DNA from: an uncultured Lachnospiraceae bacterium
GTDB taxonomy: Bacteria; Bacillota; Clostridia; Lachnospirales; Lachnospiraceae
Assembly (NCBI GenBank): GCA_949840465.1
Contig: CATKXE010000017.1
Span: 1 to 47,768 of the forward strand
DNA: 47,768 nucleotides
Direction: 5' to 3'
Part shown: positions 16,176 through 25,095 of the stretch, in pieces
Position numbering within the stretch: the first letter of the stretch is position 1
Layout of the letters: each line of letters opens with the position of its first letter
Notes under the pieces: model-generated
Database searches by the model: none
Seen by the model: the letters and a program-made list of their open reading frames with translations, nothing else
Told to the model about the DNA's origin: nothing
Position numbers and translations under genes: made by a program

Positions 16176-16242
16176 AGTATAACAGCATATTTCTGCAAAA
16201 AACAGAGTTCACCACGACACACCGGGATGGGTTTTGCGACAT
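16176..16242 (-). promoter_or_regulatory. Activator-type promoter of the GPH-GH43 operon with candidate AraC site
   Basis: On the minus strand a TATACT -10 (16176-16181) has a poor -35. Exactly 32 bases upstream of the -10 begins ACGACACAC (plus-strand 16214-16222), then 15 bases, then GACAT (16238-16242). The same arrangement occurs at 18966-19032 before the second GH43 gene. The position, roughly -45 to -73, is typical for an AraC-family activator. Confidence 0.65.
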
Positions 16243-16257
16243 GATGGATTGTCCGAA

Positions 16258-16287
16258 TTGACAACCCGATATGTCGTATTTTATACT
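16258..16287 (+). promoter_or_regulatory. Promoter of the AraC regulator gene
   Basis: TTGACA (16258-16263), 18-base spacer, TATACT (16282-16287). The candidate AraC site ends 15 bases upstream of the -35, so the regulator may influence its own expression. Confidence 0.75.
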
Positions 16288-16357
16288 TGTGGCACAGGCC
16301 GTCAGGTTTTTAAAGTGTATCAGTCAGGAACTATTTCATAAGAACAGGAGAAGAAAG

Positions 16358-17401
16358 ATGACATTCAAAGATACGTTTCCCCAACAGTTGAAAATGAACA
16401 GGCTGGAAAATACCTTTAAGCAGCTTTACAGGCAATTCCCGGAGCGGAACCTCCAACTGCCTCACTCCAGCGAATACCTGAGCGACATTTTAAGGCTTGC
16501 CGCACAAAGAACCGGCAATTCTTTCCCCACTGCCCTTATGGAGAACCGTCTGGAAGAAGACCTATTTTTCCGCAGCGGATTTGACACGGAATTGTACCGC
16601 CACCTGCGCTACCTGCCCGCCCACTGGCATTCCCACTCTTTTCTGGAGGTGGTCTGTGTCATAGAAGGAAATTGTATCAATTATATTGAGGAGCAGGAAC
16701 TGCACATGCATAAGGGAGACATCTGCATCATCGCCCCGGAAACAATCCATGCGATCAGCGCATTTTCCGATCACTGTATCATTATCAACATTGTCCTGAG
16801 GATCAGTACCTTTGAGCGCGTATTTTTCGGAGTCCTGTCAGACAATGATGTGCTTTCGGATTTTTTTAACCATACCCTGTACCACTCTAAGACCCATCCC
16901 TACCTGTTTTTTTGCACAGGGGGAGATCCGGAGGTATTTGATTTTATTTTTTACGCATATGAGGAATTTTTGAAAAATCGGCAGTATAAGGAGCGTTTCC
17001 TGAATAATATCGTAGGCGCGCTTTTTATTACCCTGCTGCGCAACCACGGCTCCAATGTGATCGTGCCGGAGGTAGATTCCCAGGGGCATGATGAAAATGT
17101 AGTATTTATTCTCAAATATATGCAGGAGAATTATAAGACCATCACCCTGACACAACTGGCGGATTTCTTTAACTACAGCGAACGGCAGATCCAGCGTATC
17201 ATCAAGAACAGCACAGGATCCAGCTTCAGCCAGAATATCCAGAAGCTGAAAATGCGTAAAGCCGCCCGCCTGCTTATGAACCCGGATATGCCGGTTTCCG
17301 CCATCGCGGAAGATCTGGGGTATCTGGATCCCGGTAACTTCCGGCATATTTTCAGGAAATATTATGGGATGACCCCGGCGGAATACCGGGAACAGAAATG
17401 A
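16358..17401 (+). CDS. AraC-family regulator with N-terminal cupin
   Basis: Cytoplasmic sugar-responsive regulator of 347 residues. The N-terminal cupin is seen in PAHWHSHSFLEVVCVIEG and GDICIIAPETIHAIS; the C-terminal two helix-turn-helix units span about residues 245-345 with LTQLADFFNYSERQIQRIIK and MPVSAIAEDLGYLDPGNFRH, ending FRKYYGMTPAEYRE. ATG 16358 has AGGAGAA upstream; the reading from 16271 would overlap the promoter. It lies between two GH43 transcription units that share a direct-repeat site, so it most likely activates both in response to a plant-cell-wall oligosaccharide. Confidence 0.92.
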   Translation: MTFKDTFPQQLKMNRLENTFKQLYRQFPERNLQLPHSSEYLSDILRLAAQRTGNSFPTALMENRLEEDLFFRSGFDTELYRHLRYLPAHWHSHSFLEVVCVIEGNCINYIEEQELHMHKGDICIIAPETIHAISAFSDHCIIINIVLRISTFERVFFGVLSDNDVLSDFFNHTLYHSKTHPYLFFCTGGDPEVFDFIFYAYEEFLKNRQYKERFLNNIVGALFITLLRNHGSNVIVPEVDSQGHDENVVFILKYMQENYKTITLTQLADFFNYSERQIQRIIKNSTGSSFSQNIQKLKMRKAARLLMNPDMPVSAIAEDLGYLDPGNFRHIFRKYYGMTPAEYREQK

Positions 17402-17483
17402 GAAATCGGTATGCTATTTTGCAGCTTAAATCCATTCCAGCGGATATCTGAGCGTTTTCCCGCCGCCCGCTGCACAAAAAAAG

Positions 17484-17515
17484 CCGGGAAATCTGGAGTA
17501 TCCCACATTTCCCGG
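17484..17515. terminator. Bidirectional terminator between AraC and GH43 genes
   Basis: CCGGGAAAT (17484-17492) pairs with ATTTCCCGG (17507-17515); an A run precedes and a T run follows, so it works for both convergent genes. Confidence 0.88.
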
Positions 17516-17545
17516 TTCTTTTTCTGCTCTCCTGTACGGTTCTTC

Positions 17546-18907
17546 TTACTCCAATACAATCTCCATAATTTCCAATCCGTCAGATTCCTCCGCCCGTAAG
17601 AGCAGCTCGCTCTCCCCTGCCGGCGCAGAGATCTCTGCGGACACAGCCTGGATTTTGCCTGGCTCCCCTGTAACCTCTATGGTTCCTGCCGGGGTTCCAT
17701 GGAGCAGTACCTGTATTGTACCGCTTCCGGCACAGGTTATAGCGACCTTCGACCAATCCCTGTCATTTTTCACATACCGGAAAACGGCCTCGTCTCCTGA
17801 TGAAAAATTCATCAGTTTTTCACCAAAGGTTTCATCCAATCCGATGTATGCCGTCCCTTTCAGGCCGCATGCCTGATATCCAAACAATTTTTCCCCGGGT
17901 GCAAACGGCTCCCCAACCCCCTGGGAAGTCATTTTTACCTCATCAATAGTTCCGTCCGGGTTAATCGTGATCGGCTCAATGCAAAGCCTCCGGTGCTGCT
18001 GTACGCCCCGGCTGCATCGGTGGTAAAATACATACCACTGCCCGTTGACACATTCGATGGAACCATGGTTGTTCCAGCTTGCCGGGTCGCATCCGTCATT
18101 GTCAATAATAATGCCCTGATAGGTAAACGGCCCAAGAGGGGACTTTCCTGTGGAATAGCCGAGAGACGTGGGCTTCCCGCGCTCCATATCCGCATACACA
18201 TAATAGTAGGTATCCCCGATTTTGCGCAGGGAGGAACCCTCATGGAAACAGTGTTCTTCTTCCGTCACCAGGTCGTGCTTTACCGCCTTCGGGTCAAACG
18301 ACACCATATCGTCATTGAGTTTCACTCCATGGGAAAAAAGCTGCCCCCAATAGTAATATGCCTGTCCGTCGTCGTCTATGAAGACTGCCGGATCAATCCC
18401 GCCGCATGGGAACTGTACCGGCCCGGCAAAAGGGCCTTCCGGGCGGTCGGATACCGCGACCCCTTCGCTGTCGTCAGGCATACAGAAATACAGGTAATAT
18501 TTTCCGCCGCGCTCCAGGCAGTCCGGCGCGAACAAAAGCGCCGGTTTTTCTCCCTGGCTTTCTTTTTCAAATTTTTCTTTCATATCTTCGCCGTTCTCCC
18601 GAGCGGATGCCAGCATCTTCTGAATGAAAGGCGTCGGCCGCGTCCAGTCGATTCCAGGATATTTCGGCGCGTCCGGGTTGTTGAACCATGGAACCTGCCG
18701 CCCGGTAAAGGACACGTCATGGATGGTCCAGTTTTCCATATCCGGCGTGGATACTACATGGTATTTTTCACTGCAGTATACGTCCTCCCGGTCGTCAAAG
18801 CTCCCATAAATGTAAAGCTTCCCGTCCGGCATCATGTGCGCCTCACTGTCCGGTATATGGTATGGAAGCGGCAGCACAGGGTTCCTCATGTTTTTGAAAT
18901 GTTTCAT
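17546..18907 (-). CDS. GH43 family glycosidase with C-terminal CBM6-like domain
   Basis: Beta-propeller glycosidase of 453 residues, probably an arabinofuranosidase or xylosidase acting inside the cell because no signal peptide is present. The GH43 catalytic triad is recognisable: Asp20 in PDSEAHMMPDG, Asp172 in GGIDPAVFIDDDG and Glu223 in CFHEGSSLRKI, with HGSIECVNGQWYVFYHR supplying the calcium/His site. About 60 residues are inserted after the first blade. The last 120 residues form a small beta-sandwich (from GTAYIGLDETFGEK) like carbohydrate-binding module 6. ATG 18907 has AGGAGGAG upstream. It has its own promoter with the same candidate AraC site as the GPH-GH43 operon. Confidence 0.86.
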   Translation of the reverse strand: MKHFKNMRNPVLPLPYHIPDSEAHMMPDGKLYIYGSFDDREDVYCSEKYHVVSTPDMENWTIHDVSFTGRQVPWFNNPDAPKYPGIDWTRPTPFIQKMLASARENGEDMKEKFEKESQGEKPALLFAPDCLERGGKYYLYFCMPDDSEGVAVSDRPEGPFAGPVQFPCGGIDPAVFIDDDGQAYYYWGQLFSHGVKLNDDMVSFDPKAVKHDLVTEEEHCFHEGSSLRKIGDTYYYVYADMERGKPTSLGYSTGKSPLGPFTYQGIIIDNDGCDPASWNNHGSIECVNGQWYVFYHRCSRGVQQHRRLCIEPITINPDGTIDEVKMTSQGVGEPFAPGEKLFGYQACGLKGTAYIGLDETFGEKLMNFSSGDEAVFRYVKNDRDWSKVAITCAGSGTIQVLLHGTPAGTIEVTGEPGKIQAVSAEISAPAGESELLLRAEESDGLEIMEIVLE

Positions 18908-18965
18908 CGATTTTCTCCTCCTGATTTGTTGCAGCGTGTTCTTTTCCAGACTCTTGCTTCCATTT

Positions 18966-19032
18966 ACTATAACAGCCGACACCTGAAAATGACAGTGGAA
19001 AATACGACACACTATGCTGTAAAACCGGACAT
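18966..19032 (-). promoter_or_regulatory. Activator-type promoter of the second GH43 gene with candidate AraC site
   Basis: Minus-strand TATAGT -10 (18966-18971), a poor -35, then the site ACGACACAC (19004-19012), 15 bases, GACAT (19028-19032). The distance from -10 to site is 32 bases, the same as at 16176-16242, and 18 of the 32 intervening bases also match. Confidence 0.65.
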
Positions 19033-19060
19033 ATCTCCTGCGGGAACTCCCTTTATCAAA

Positions 19061-20194
19061 CTATCCCTCTATCGCACAGGCCTGATTGGCCATCTCAGCG
19101 CATCCCTCCCTGTCCACTTCGCTTTCGATCAGAAAGTCTTCTCCCAGCGCGGTAATCCGGCTGTTCTTCAAAAAAAAGGATTGATTGGGCGTGGGCTTAC
19201 CGTCTCCATCCACCGGAGTGCCGGCTTTCTGCCCTCCCAGCAGTTTCGGCGCAATATAGGCATGCACCTTTTGCACAATCCCGCTTTTCAGCGCGGTCCA
19301 GTTCAGTGCGCCGCCGCCTTCCAGCAAAATACTGTCAATCTGTTCGCTTCCCAGTTTTTTCATCAGTTTCTGCAAATCCACATGGCCGTCCTCTTCCTCT
19401 ACGGGCAGAATACGGCATCCCTGAGCTTCATATTCAAGCTGCCTTTTCCGGTCGTCACAGTAAGTGGCAAGGATGGTAGGAACCTGATTCGCAGTGGTAA
19501 CCACTTTTGCGTCTGTGGGGGTACGCAGATGTGAATCGCAGATAATACGGACAGGGTTCTTTCCTCCTTCCAGCCGGCAGGTCAGCAGCGGATTATCTGC
19601 CAGTATGGACCCCACGCCTGTCATAATTGCAGTATATCGGTGACGCTGCCGATGCATATGGCTTCTGGCTGCTTCTCCGGCAATCCATCTTGACTCCCCG
19701 GTATGAGCCGCAATCTTTCCATCCATTGTCATTGCATATTTCATCACCACGAAAGGTAAGCCTGTCCGAATATAATGGAAGAACACTTCATTTAACTCAC
19801 TGCATTCTTTCTGTAAAATGTTCTCCGTCACTTCCACTCCCTGTTCCCTTAAAATCCGGATGCCTTTTCCGCCCACCAGCGGGTTCGGGTCAGCCGAACC
19901 TGTCACTACCCGCCGGATACCAGCCTCCAGAATAGCGTCCACACAAGGCGGCTGTTTCCCATGATGGCAGCAAGGTTCCAGTGTCACATACAGATCCGCA
20001 CCCTCGGGGGACTCTGTACAGGAAGCCAATGCATTGCGCTCCGCATGGAGCCCTCCGTATCTCTCGTGCCATCCCTGTCCGATAATCCGGCCCTCCTTTA
20101 CGATCACAGCCCCCACCATCGGGTTTGGGGACACAAAGCCGCAGCCTTTTTCTGCAAGCTGCAGCGCCATCCGCATATATTGTTGATCCTCCAC
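19061..20194 (-). CDS. ribD: Riboflavin biosynthesis deaminase/reductase RibD
   Basis: Bifunctional cytoplasmic enzyme of riboflavin synthesis: deaminates the pyrimidine intermediate from GTP cyclohydrolase II and then reduces the ribose chain with NADPH. The N-terminal zinc deaminase has SPNPMVGAV, the HAE motif in GGLHAERNA and PCCHHGKQPPC. The C-terminal reductase begins at KYAMTMDGKIAAHTGESRW and includes ILLEGGGALNWTAL. I chose GTG 20194 (VEDQQYMRMALQLAEKG) with GGAGG 11 bases upstream; ATG 20224 is possible but has a weaker site. The other rib genes are not nearby and no FMN riboswitch was seen, which is unusual. It may be transcribed together with the upstream gene at 20286. Confidence 0.92.
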   Translation of the reverse strand: MEDQQYMRMALQLAEKGCGFVSPNPMVGAVIVKEGRIIGQGWHERYGGLHAERNALASCTESPEGADLYVTLEPCCHHGKQPPCVDAILEAGIRRVVTGSADPNPLVGGKGIRILREQGVEVTENILQKECSELNEVFFHYIRTGLPFVVMKYAMTMDGKIAAHTGESRWIAGEAARSHMHRQRHRYTAIMTGVGSILADNPLLTCRLEGGKNPVRIICDSHLRTPTDAKVVTTANQVPTILATYCDDRKRQLEYEAQGCRILPVEEEDGHVDLQKLMKKLGSEQIDSILLEGGGALNWTALKSGIVQKVHAYIAPKLLGGQKAGTPVDGDGKPTPNQSFFLKNSRITALGEDFLIESEVDREGCAEMANQACAIEG

Positions 20195-20285
20195 TTGTAC
20201 ATCCACCTCCAAATTTAAACACATATTGAAACAAAAAACTCCGGAATGAAAAATACCACACTGAACGCACTTTTTCAAGCTTTTT

Positions 20286-21068
20286 TTACTGTCGCATCTT
20301 ATGGATCATCTCCACAATCGAATATCCATAATTTTCTGCTGTCGCCCATCCCTGTCCCTGAGGGTTCTCATTCTGCCCGAGCCATTCCACATAGGGCGCG
20401 CTGCCCTTCATCACATACTCGTACCGGTCATCCACACATTCCTGCGCCAACGCATCTGCCGTCGCATATGCTTTCAAATGCTGGATCTGCGCCCGGATTC
20501 CGGTGCGCACATCAGGATAGGCATTGCCCGGCACTCCTCCCCCTGTAGTTCCAAGACCTGCAAAATTAAACTGTTCAATGGAGGCGTCCCCGCCGTACTG
20601 CAGCCATCCCGTCTCTTTCATTGTCTGGGCAAACGCAACTTCCGGGCGCACGCCCTCCGCCGTAGATTCGTCATAGTACATCTGGCAAAATGCCTCTATC
20701 GAATCCGCTCCCCCTTTTGAAAGCTGCTCTGCGGGATAAGGGACGTTGCCGGCCTGGAAATAGGAGATCATCTGCTCCACAGTCACGGAACTGTTTCCCA
20801 TAATCGGATACTGGCCGTCTGCAATCGCTTCCTCTGCCTGGACCCCGGAATCCGCCTCTTTATCTTTTTCATTCTCCGCCGAGATTCCGCCTGCTTCCTG
20901 AGCTTCCGCCTTTTTAGCGGCTTCTTTGTTCTCTTCCTCCGCTTTTACAATCTTCACATCTTTCTTCTGCTGCGCATCCCCCATCCTGGAACCCAGGAAT
21001 CCCAGACACGCCACAAGAGCCACAGCCAGTCCCACTTCAAGCCATATTTTTTTCATTTTCTGATCCAT
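20286..21068 (-). CDS. Membrane-anchored glucosaminidase-domain protein
   Basis: Probable cell-wall hydrolase of 260 residues. A single N-terminal membrane segment (about residues 8-25) is followed by a Lys/Glu/Ala-rich, probably coiled or disordered linker (residues 36-80) and a C-terminal domain resembling the endo-beta-N-acetylglucosaminidase family: ESTAEGVRPEVAFAQTMKET with the likely catalytic Glu, IEQFNFAGLGTTGGG and AYPDVRTGIRAQIQHLKAYA. The domain is short but appears complete. ATG 21068 has AGGAG upstream, overlapping the stop of a small ORF at 21081. The product likely trims peptidoglycan outside the membrane. Confidence 0.82.
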   Translation of the reverse strand: MDQKMKKIWLEVGLAVALVACLGFLGSRMGDAQQKKDVKIVKAEEENKEAAKKAEAQEAGGISAENEKDKEADSGVQAEEAIADGQYPIMGNSSVTVEQMISYFQAGNVPYPAEQLSKGGADSIEAFCQMYYDESTAEGVRPEVAFAQTMKETGWLQYGGDASIEQFNFAGLGTTGGGVPGNAYPDVRTGIRAQIQHLKAYATADALAQECVDDRYEYVMKGSAPYVEWLGQNENPQGQGWATAENYGYSIVEMIHKMRQ

Positions 21069-21080
21069 ATGTTCAATCTC

Positions 21081-21218
21081 CTATTCCTGACAAACCGGAA
21101 ACATGCCTGCTTTTCCTGCAGACCCTCTTTTCTTACGGGCACAGACAGCCGCTTTTACTTCTTCCTGACTCTCAAAAAACGTGCCCGAATACATCTTTAC
21201 TTCATAAATATGACTCAT
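21081..21218 (-). CDS. Possible small protein upstream of glucosaminidase gene
   Basis: A 45-residue frame starting MSHIYEVKMYSGTFFE has a weak GAGGAA ribosome site. Its TAG stop lies inside the ribosome site of the next gene, which would allow translational coupling. I do not recognise the product and no composition or homology argument supports it strongly. It may be a chance frame. Confidence 0.25.
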   Translation of the reverse strand: MSHIYEVKMYSGTFFESQEEVKAAVCARKKRGSAGKAGMFPVCQE

Positions 21219-21367
21219 AGATTCCTCATATACCTGAAATCTCCACGCCATAAAAATACACGTCACAGGCTCCATACCATACCGCAGCTTTCATGCGCAC
21301 GGCCCCCCTTTCACAGAAGGCTGACGCAAAACAAAGCCTGGAAGCCTCCTACAAGCCGCCGGCAAGA

Positions 21368-23176
21368 TCACGGCATCCGAATCTCCACTTCCGTACCCTT
21401 TCCGGGAGCGCTGCTGTATTTCAGTCCGTACTCCGGGCCATACATAAGCTGCAGCCTCCTGTGCGTATTATATACCGCAATGTTGGTTCCGGAACTTCCT
21501 CCCTCGATCTTCTTTTCAGCAAGGATATTCTCCAGCTTTTCCGGCGGGATGCCGACCCCGTCGTCAGAGATCAGGATCACGATCCCCTTCTCTTCCTCCC
21601 ACCCGGTGAGTACGATGGTTCCCTCTTTTTCCTCTTTTTCCATAATCCCATGCAAGATGCTGTTCTCCACCACCGGCTGGAATGTAAGCTTCGGAATTGC
21701 GTGTTCCATCAGGTTGTCCGGCATATCCACAATAAAATCTATATTATCTGCAAACCGCATATTCAAAAGCTCCACATAGATCGACACATGCTCAAGTTCA
21801 TCCTGTATCGTACTTAAAGACTGTTTCCGGCTCAGCGTCAACTTATAAAATCTGGACAACTTCTGTACCGCGATCGTGACCTCCTGAGAGCGCCCCTGCT
21901 GCGACAGCCAGTTGATCATATCCATTGTATTGTATAAAAAATGCGGGTTCATCTGAGCCTGCAGGGAATGAAACTCGGCAATCCGCATATCTTCTGCCGC
22001 CTTTGCCTGCTCCTCCACCAGATCATGGATCATGTGGGTCATATAATTGTATGAATCTACCAATTCCCCGATCTCATCCCGTGCGTCTGAATCCGGCAGC
22101 GCCTCCGGAAGACCCAGACGGCATCTGGTCATCTGGTAGACGACAGCGGAAAGCCGTTTGGTCAGCGACCGTGAAAGCAGGGTGGCGATCAGGAACGAAG
22201 CCAGAATACAGCCCACATAGATCAGCAGGAACATGCCTATGATCATACGGCTCTTGTGGATCAGCGGCTGAGAAGGAATGGCAACCACCATATACCAGTC
22301 CGTATTGCGGATCCTGTTAAATCCTGCATAGACATCCTCGCCGAGAATATTTTTCGTGATAAAATTATTGGACGACATGACGGATTCCTGCACCATATCA
22401 TAACCAAAGTGGTAGGTCCCGGACAGGGCGATATCTGTGGTCGCAACCATGCTGTCCCGATCATTGATGATGTAGGCGACGCTGCTGTTGGAACTCAGAT
22501 TATTTTTCAAAATCTCATCTAACTGTTCCTGCGAAAAATAAATGGCAAGATAAAACGCCTCCCATTTTCCCTCATAGATCATCCTCCCTCTGGTAATATA
22601 TGCCACATCCCCATATGCTCCCTTTTCATAGGTGCCCAGATAAAAGGAAGGGCAGAACAGCTTGATTGTGCCGGGTTCCCCGGCAAAGATACCGTACCAG
22701 TACGTCCTGCGCACGCGATCCATAGATTCTGCCACAGATCCCAGCGCGCTCTGCGAAAAAAAAGCATCTTCTTTGGGAACATCCATATAAAGGCGGATAT
22801 CCCCGATCAGCCCGTCCCGTGTCAATGCCTCCGCTTCCTGCCGAAATTCCCCCGCCTCCTTTGAATCTACAAAGTCCTCCAGGGATTCCGTCCGCGCGGG
22901 ATTGACCAGTTTATAGTAAAAATCAAGCCCTGTCAACTGTTCATGGGCGTCCAGAATGTGCAGAACCGTCTCCTCAATCAAAGGAGCGGTCTGGATAGCC
23001 GCCTCCTGCTCATTGCGCACAGTGTCCGAGACGATCATGCCGTAAAGCTGCGTGAAGAACAGGATCGTAATGACCACCACAGGAACCGTCACAATGACAA
23101 GATGCGTGACCGTCAGTTTTGTCTGCAGGCGAAGATTCCTGTAAAATCGTGTAATACGTTGGAAAAATGATTTCAT
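21368..23176 (-). CDS. YesM-type sensor histidine kinase
   Basis: Membrane sensor of 602 residues. Two membrane helices (about 22-45 and 285-310) flank a large extracellular domain of the double-Cache type; a HAMP segment follows (about 315-370, LSRSLTKRLSAVVYQMTRC). The His-kinase core has AEFHSLQAQMNPHFLYNTMD with the phosphorylated His near residue 410, and the ATPase domain has VVENSILHGI, ISDDGVGIPPEKL and GTNIAVYNTHRRLQL. The pair kinase/regulator is transcribed together and faces away from the sugar importer at 25096, so it most likely senses extracellular sugar and switches on that importer. Confidence 0.93.
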   Translation of the reverse strand: MKSFFQRITRFYRNLRLQTKLTVTHLVIVTVPVVVITILFFTQLYGMIVSDTVRNEQEAAIQTAPLIEETVLHILDAHEQLTGLDFYYKLVNPARTESLEDFVDSKEAGEFRQEAEALTRDGLIGDIRLYMDVPKEDAFFSQSALGSVAESMDRVRRTYWYGIFAGEPGTIKLFCPSFYLGTYEKGAYGDVAYITRGRMIYEGKWEAFYLAIYFSQEQLDEILKNNLSSNSSVAYIINDRDSMVATTDIALSGTYHFGYDMVQESVMSSNNFITKNILGEDVYAGFNRIRNTDWYMVVAIPSQPLIHKSRMIIGMFLLIYVGCILASFLIATLLSRSLTKRLSAVVYQMTRCRLGLPEALPDSDARDEIGELVDSYNYMTHMIHDLVEEQAKAAEDMRIAEFHSLQAQMNPHFLYNTMDMINWLSQQGRSQEVTIAVQKLSRFYKLTLSRKQSLSTIQDELEHVSIYVELLNMRFADNIDFIVDMPDNLMEHAIPKLTFQPVVENSILHGIMEKEEKEGTIVLTGWEEEKGIVILISDDGVGIPPEKLENILAEKKIEGGSSGTNIAVYNTHRRLQLMYGPEYGLKYSSAPGKGTEVEIRMP

Positions 23177-23215
23177 TGCATGCTCCCTTGCGGATTTTAA
23201 AGAACTTCCGGAAAA

Positions 23216-24787
23216 TCACCGCAGCATCTTCTCTCTGTATTTAGACGGAGTCAGCCCGGTGAATTTCTTAAAGCTCTTACTGAAATAATTTCCGTTGCTG
23301 TACCCTACTTTTGCAGAAATATCCGCAATCTGGTACCGGGCGTCTTCGAGAAGGCGCATCGCTTTTTCCATACGGTATTCCGTCAGATACTGGTTCAATG
23401 TCTTCCCAGTCTGGTTCTTAAAATACGTACACACATAAGACGCGGACAAATTGACATGGTCGCTGATCTCCTTGATGGATAAAAGATCGCTGCCGTAATG
23501 TTTTGCAATATAATCCTTGATCATAAAAATTGTATTGTCCTCCGGCACATGGGAATCCAGACGTTCAAACAAACGCCTGGTACGTAAAACCAGAGCCTGA
23601 TGCAGTTCTTCATATGTAAAGCAGTTCTCCAGATCTTCGATAATGCTTTCACTCGAATCAACGCCTGCCGGGTCTGCGGACAGTTTCCATTTCTGGCGGA
23701 AGTCATTTAATAGAATAAACAGTTTATAATAAGCGTCTTTTATCTGATTCGGCAGTATACGGCAGTTCCTCTCAAACTTCTGCCGCAGGCCGTCCAGAAA
23801 TGAAAGGCACGCGTCCAGTTCCTTTGCCTCCAGCACATCGGCGAAAGACTGCGCATCCTCTTCTATCCCTGCGGCTCCCTCGGCTGCCGCCGTAAAATCA
23901 CTGACCTCCCTGGAAGTAATCAGCGTGCCCAGAGGAAAGAAAAAGCCGCTCTGCAGAGCCACGACTGCGGAAGCATAAGACTGGTATGCTTTTGCTATGC
24001 CGTGCGCCACATCCCCCCGGCTCATGACAAAGAAACCAAAGGGGCCGAACTGCTCCTTAAAAAACATTCCGATGGTGGAAAGCGCAGTAGAAGAAGGCGA
24101 ACCTCCCCCCCCTATTAAATGAAATACGTGGTAAACCGAATGCATCCGTATATAGACTGAGCGCATATGGAAATTCTTCAGAAACTCATTCAGTTTTTCC
24201 CTTACCCCCCTGATCAGCACAGAAATCGGTTCTTCCGTCCTTAATTTTACAATATAAGTGACAAAAGTACTCTCCGGCGACAGCTTAAGCGAAAGCTCTC
24301 CTGCGAGAGCTTCTATCCTGCCGCTGTTATCCTTATACGGTTTGGTGAGAAGCAGGGCCAGATTCGACGCCGTCTCCATAGACAGCAGGTCTTCATTGCG
24401 CCGGGAACGCAGGATCTCCTGGCGGCGGCTGATGGCCTCCAATACCGTTGCCCTGACTTCCTCTGGATTCAGCGGCTTTTCCACATAATCAATCGCCTTC
24501 AGCTTAATCGCCGCCTTCAGGTATTCTTTATCGGAGTAACCGCTCATAAAAATAATACTGGTGTCCGGCAGAATTTCCGCCAGCTTTTCCACCATTTCAA
24601 TCCCATTCATCCTTGGCATACGGATATCGGACAAAATGATATCCGGCTCCTGCAGTTTCGCAATATGCAGCGCACGGATTCCGTCGTCTGCCTGAAAAAT
24701 CTGATGAATCCCCAGGCTTTCCCAGTCGATTGAAGAAGCCAGGCCTTCCCTTGTCAATAATTCATCATCAGCAATTAACAGCTTCAT
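23216..24787 (-). CDS. YesN-type response regulator with AraC DNA-binding domain
   Basis: Response regulator of 523 residues. The receiver domain spans residues 1-120 with acidic pocket DDE near 7-9, phospho-acceptor Asp in ILSDIRMPRMNG near 54, and KPLNPEE near 105. A middle region without clear family follows, and the C-terminal AraC helix-turn-helix pair (about 425-523) has LLSIKEISDHVNLSASYVCT and QIADISAKVGYSNGNYFSKSF-type segments. The start is ATG 24787; a TTG further out at 24811 would contain the ribosome site. It is the first gene of the two-component operon. Confidence 0.92.
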   Translation of the reverse strand: MKLLIADDELLTREGLASSIDWESLGIHQIFQADDGIRALHIAKLQEPDIILSDIRMPRMNGIEMVEKLAEILPDTSIIFMSGYSDKEYLKAAIKLKAIDYVEKPLNPEEVRATVLEAISRRQEILRSRRNEDLLSMETASNLALLLTKPYKDNSGRIEALAGELSLKLSPESTFVTYIVKLRTEEPISVLIRGVREKLNEFLKNFHMRSVYIRMHSVYHVFHLIGGGGSPSSTALSTIGMFFKEQFGPFGFFVMSRGDVAHGIAKAYQSYASAVVALQSGFFFPLGTLITSREVSDFTAAAEGAAGIEEDAQSFADVLEAKELDACLSFLDGLRQKFERNCRILPNQIKDAYYKLFILLNDFRQKWKLSADPAGVDSSESIIEDLENCFTYEELHQALVLRTRRLFERLDSHVPEDNTIFMIKDYIAKHYGSDLLSIKEISDHVNLSASYVCTYFKNQTGKTLNQYLTEYRMEKAMRLLEDARYQIADISAKVGYSNGNYFSKSFKKFTGLTPSKYREKMLR

Positions 24788-24972
24788 TTCTCCTTTGTCT
24801 CCTTTTTGCAAAGCCAGACCCCCATCCGGCTCCCTCTTCGTTCGTAGTTCCTGTTGGCTGAGTCATTTCTATTTTAACAAATACCAACTAAAATGCAATA
24901 AAAAGAATTTACCCTTAATCGAAAAAATTTGCTGTTTTATGTAAAAAATATGGTTGTTAAAATAAAATCATA

Positions 24973-25053
24973 CAGAAAACCTGCTGTCGGCAGCTTTTCT
25001 GCATACTGTTAAATCGTGTTTTCAAAACATCGCCTGTACCCATTTTCACAGGC
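24973..25053 (+). promoter_or_regulatory. Two inverted repeats in the TCS-ABC importer divergent region
   Basis: CAGAAAAcCTGC (24973-24984) pairs with GCAGcTTTTCTG (24990-25001) with one mismatch, and GCCTGT (25032-25037) pairs with ACAGGC (25048-25053). They lie within 125 bases upstream of the importer start. They are candidates for response-regulator binding or leader hairpins. The 24788-25095 gap holds no gene, and I could not pick a convincing -10/-35 pair. Confidence 0.4.
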
Positions 25054-25095
25054 TGCATTCAGGGAACACGCTAAAAAAGAAGGAGGGTAAAGCAG

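Noticed and set aside
17993..19534. A 513-codon open frame on the plus strand
   Set aside because: It runs antisense across the GH43 gene and into ribD, shows no family motif and has His/Arg-rich composition typical of shadow frames.
20195..20285. FMN riboswitch upstream of ribD
   Set aside because: The gap is only 91 bases and lacks the conserved RFN element boxes.
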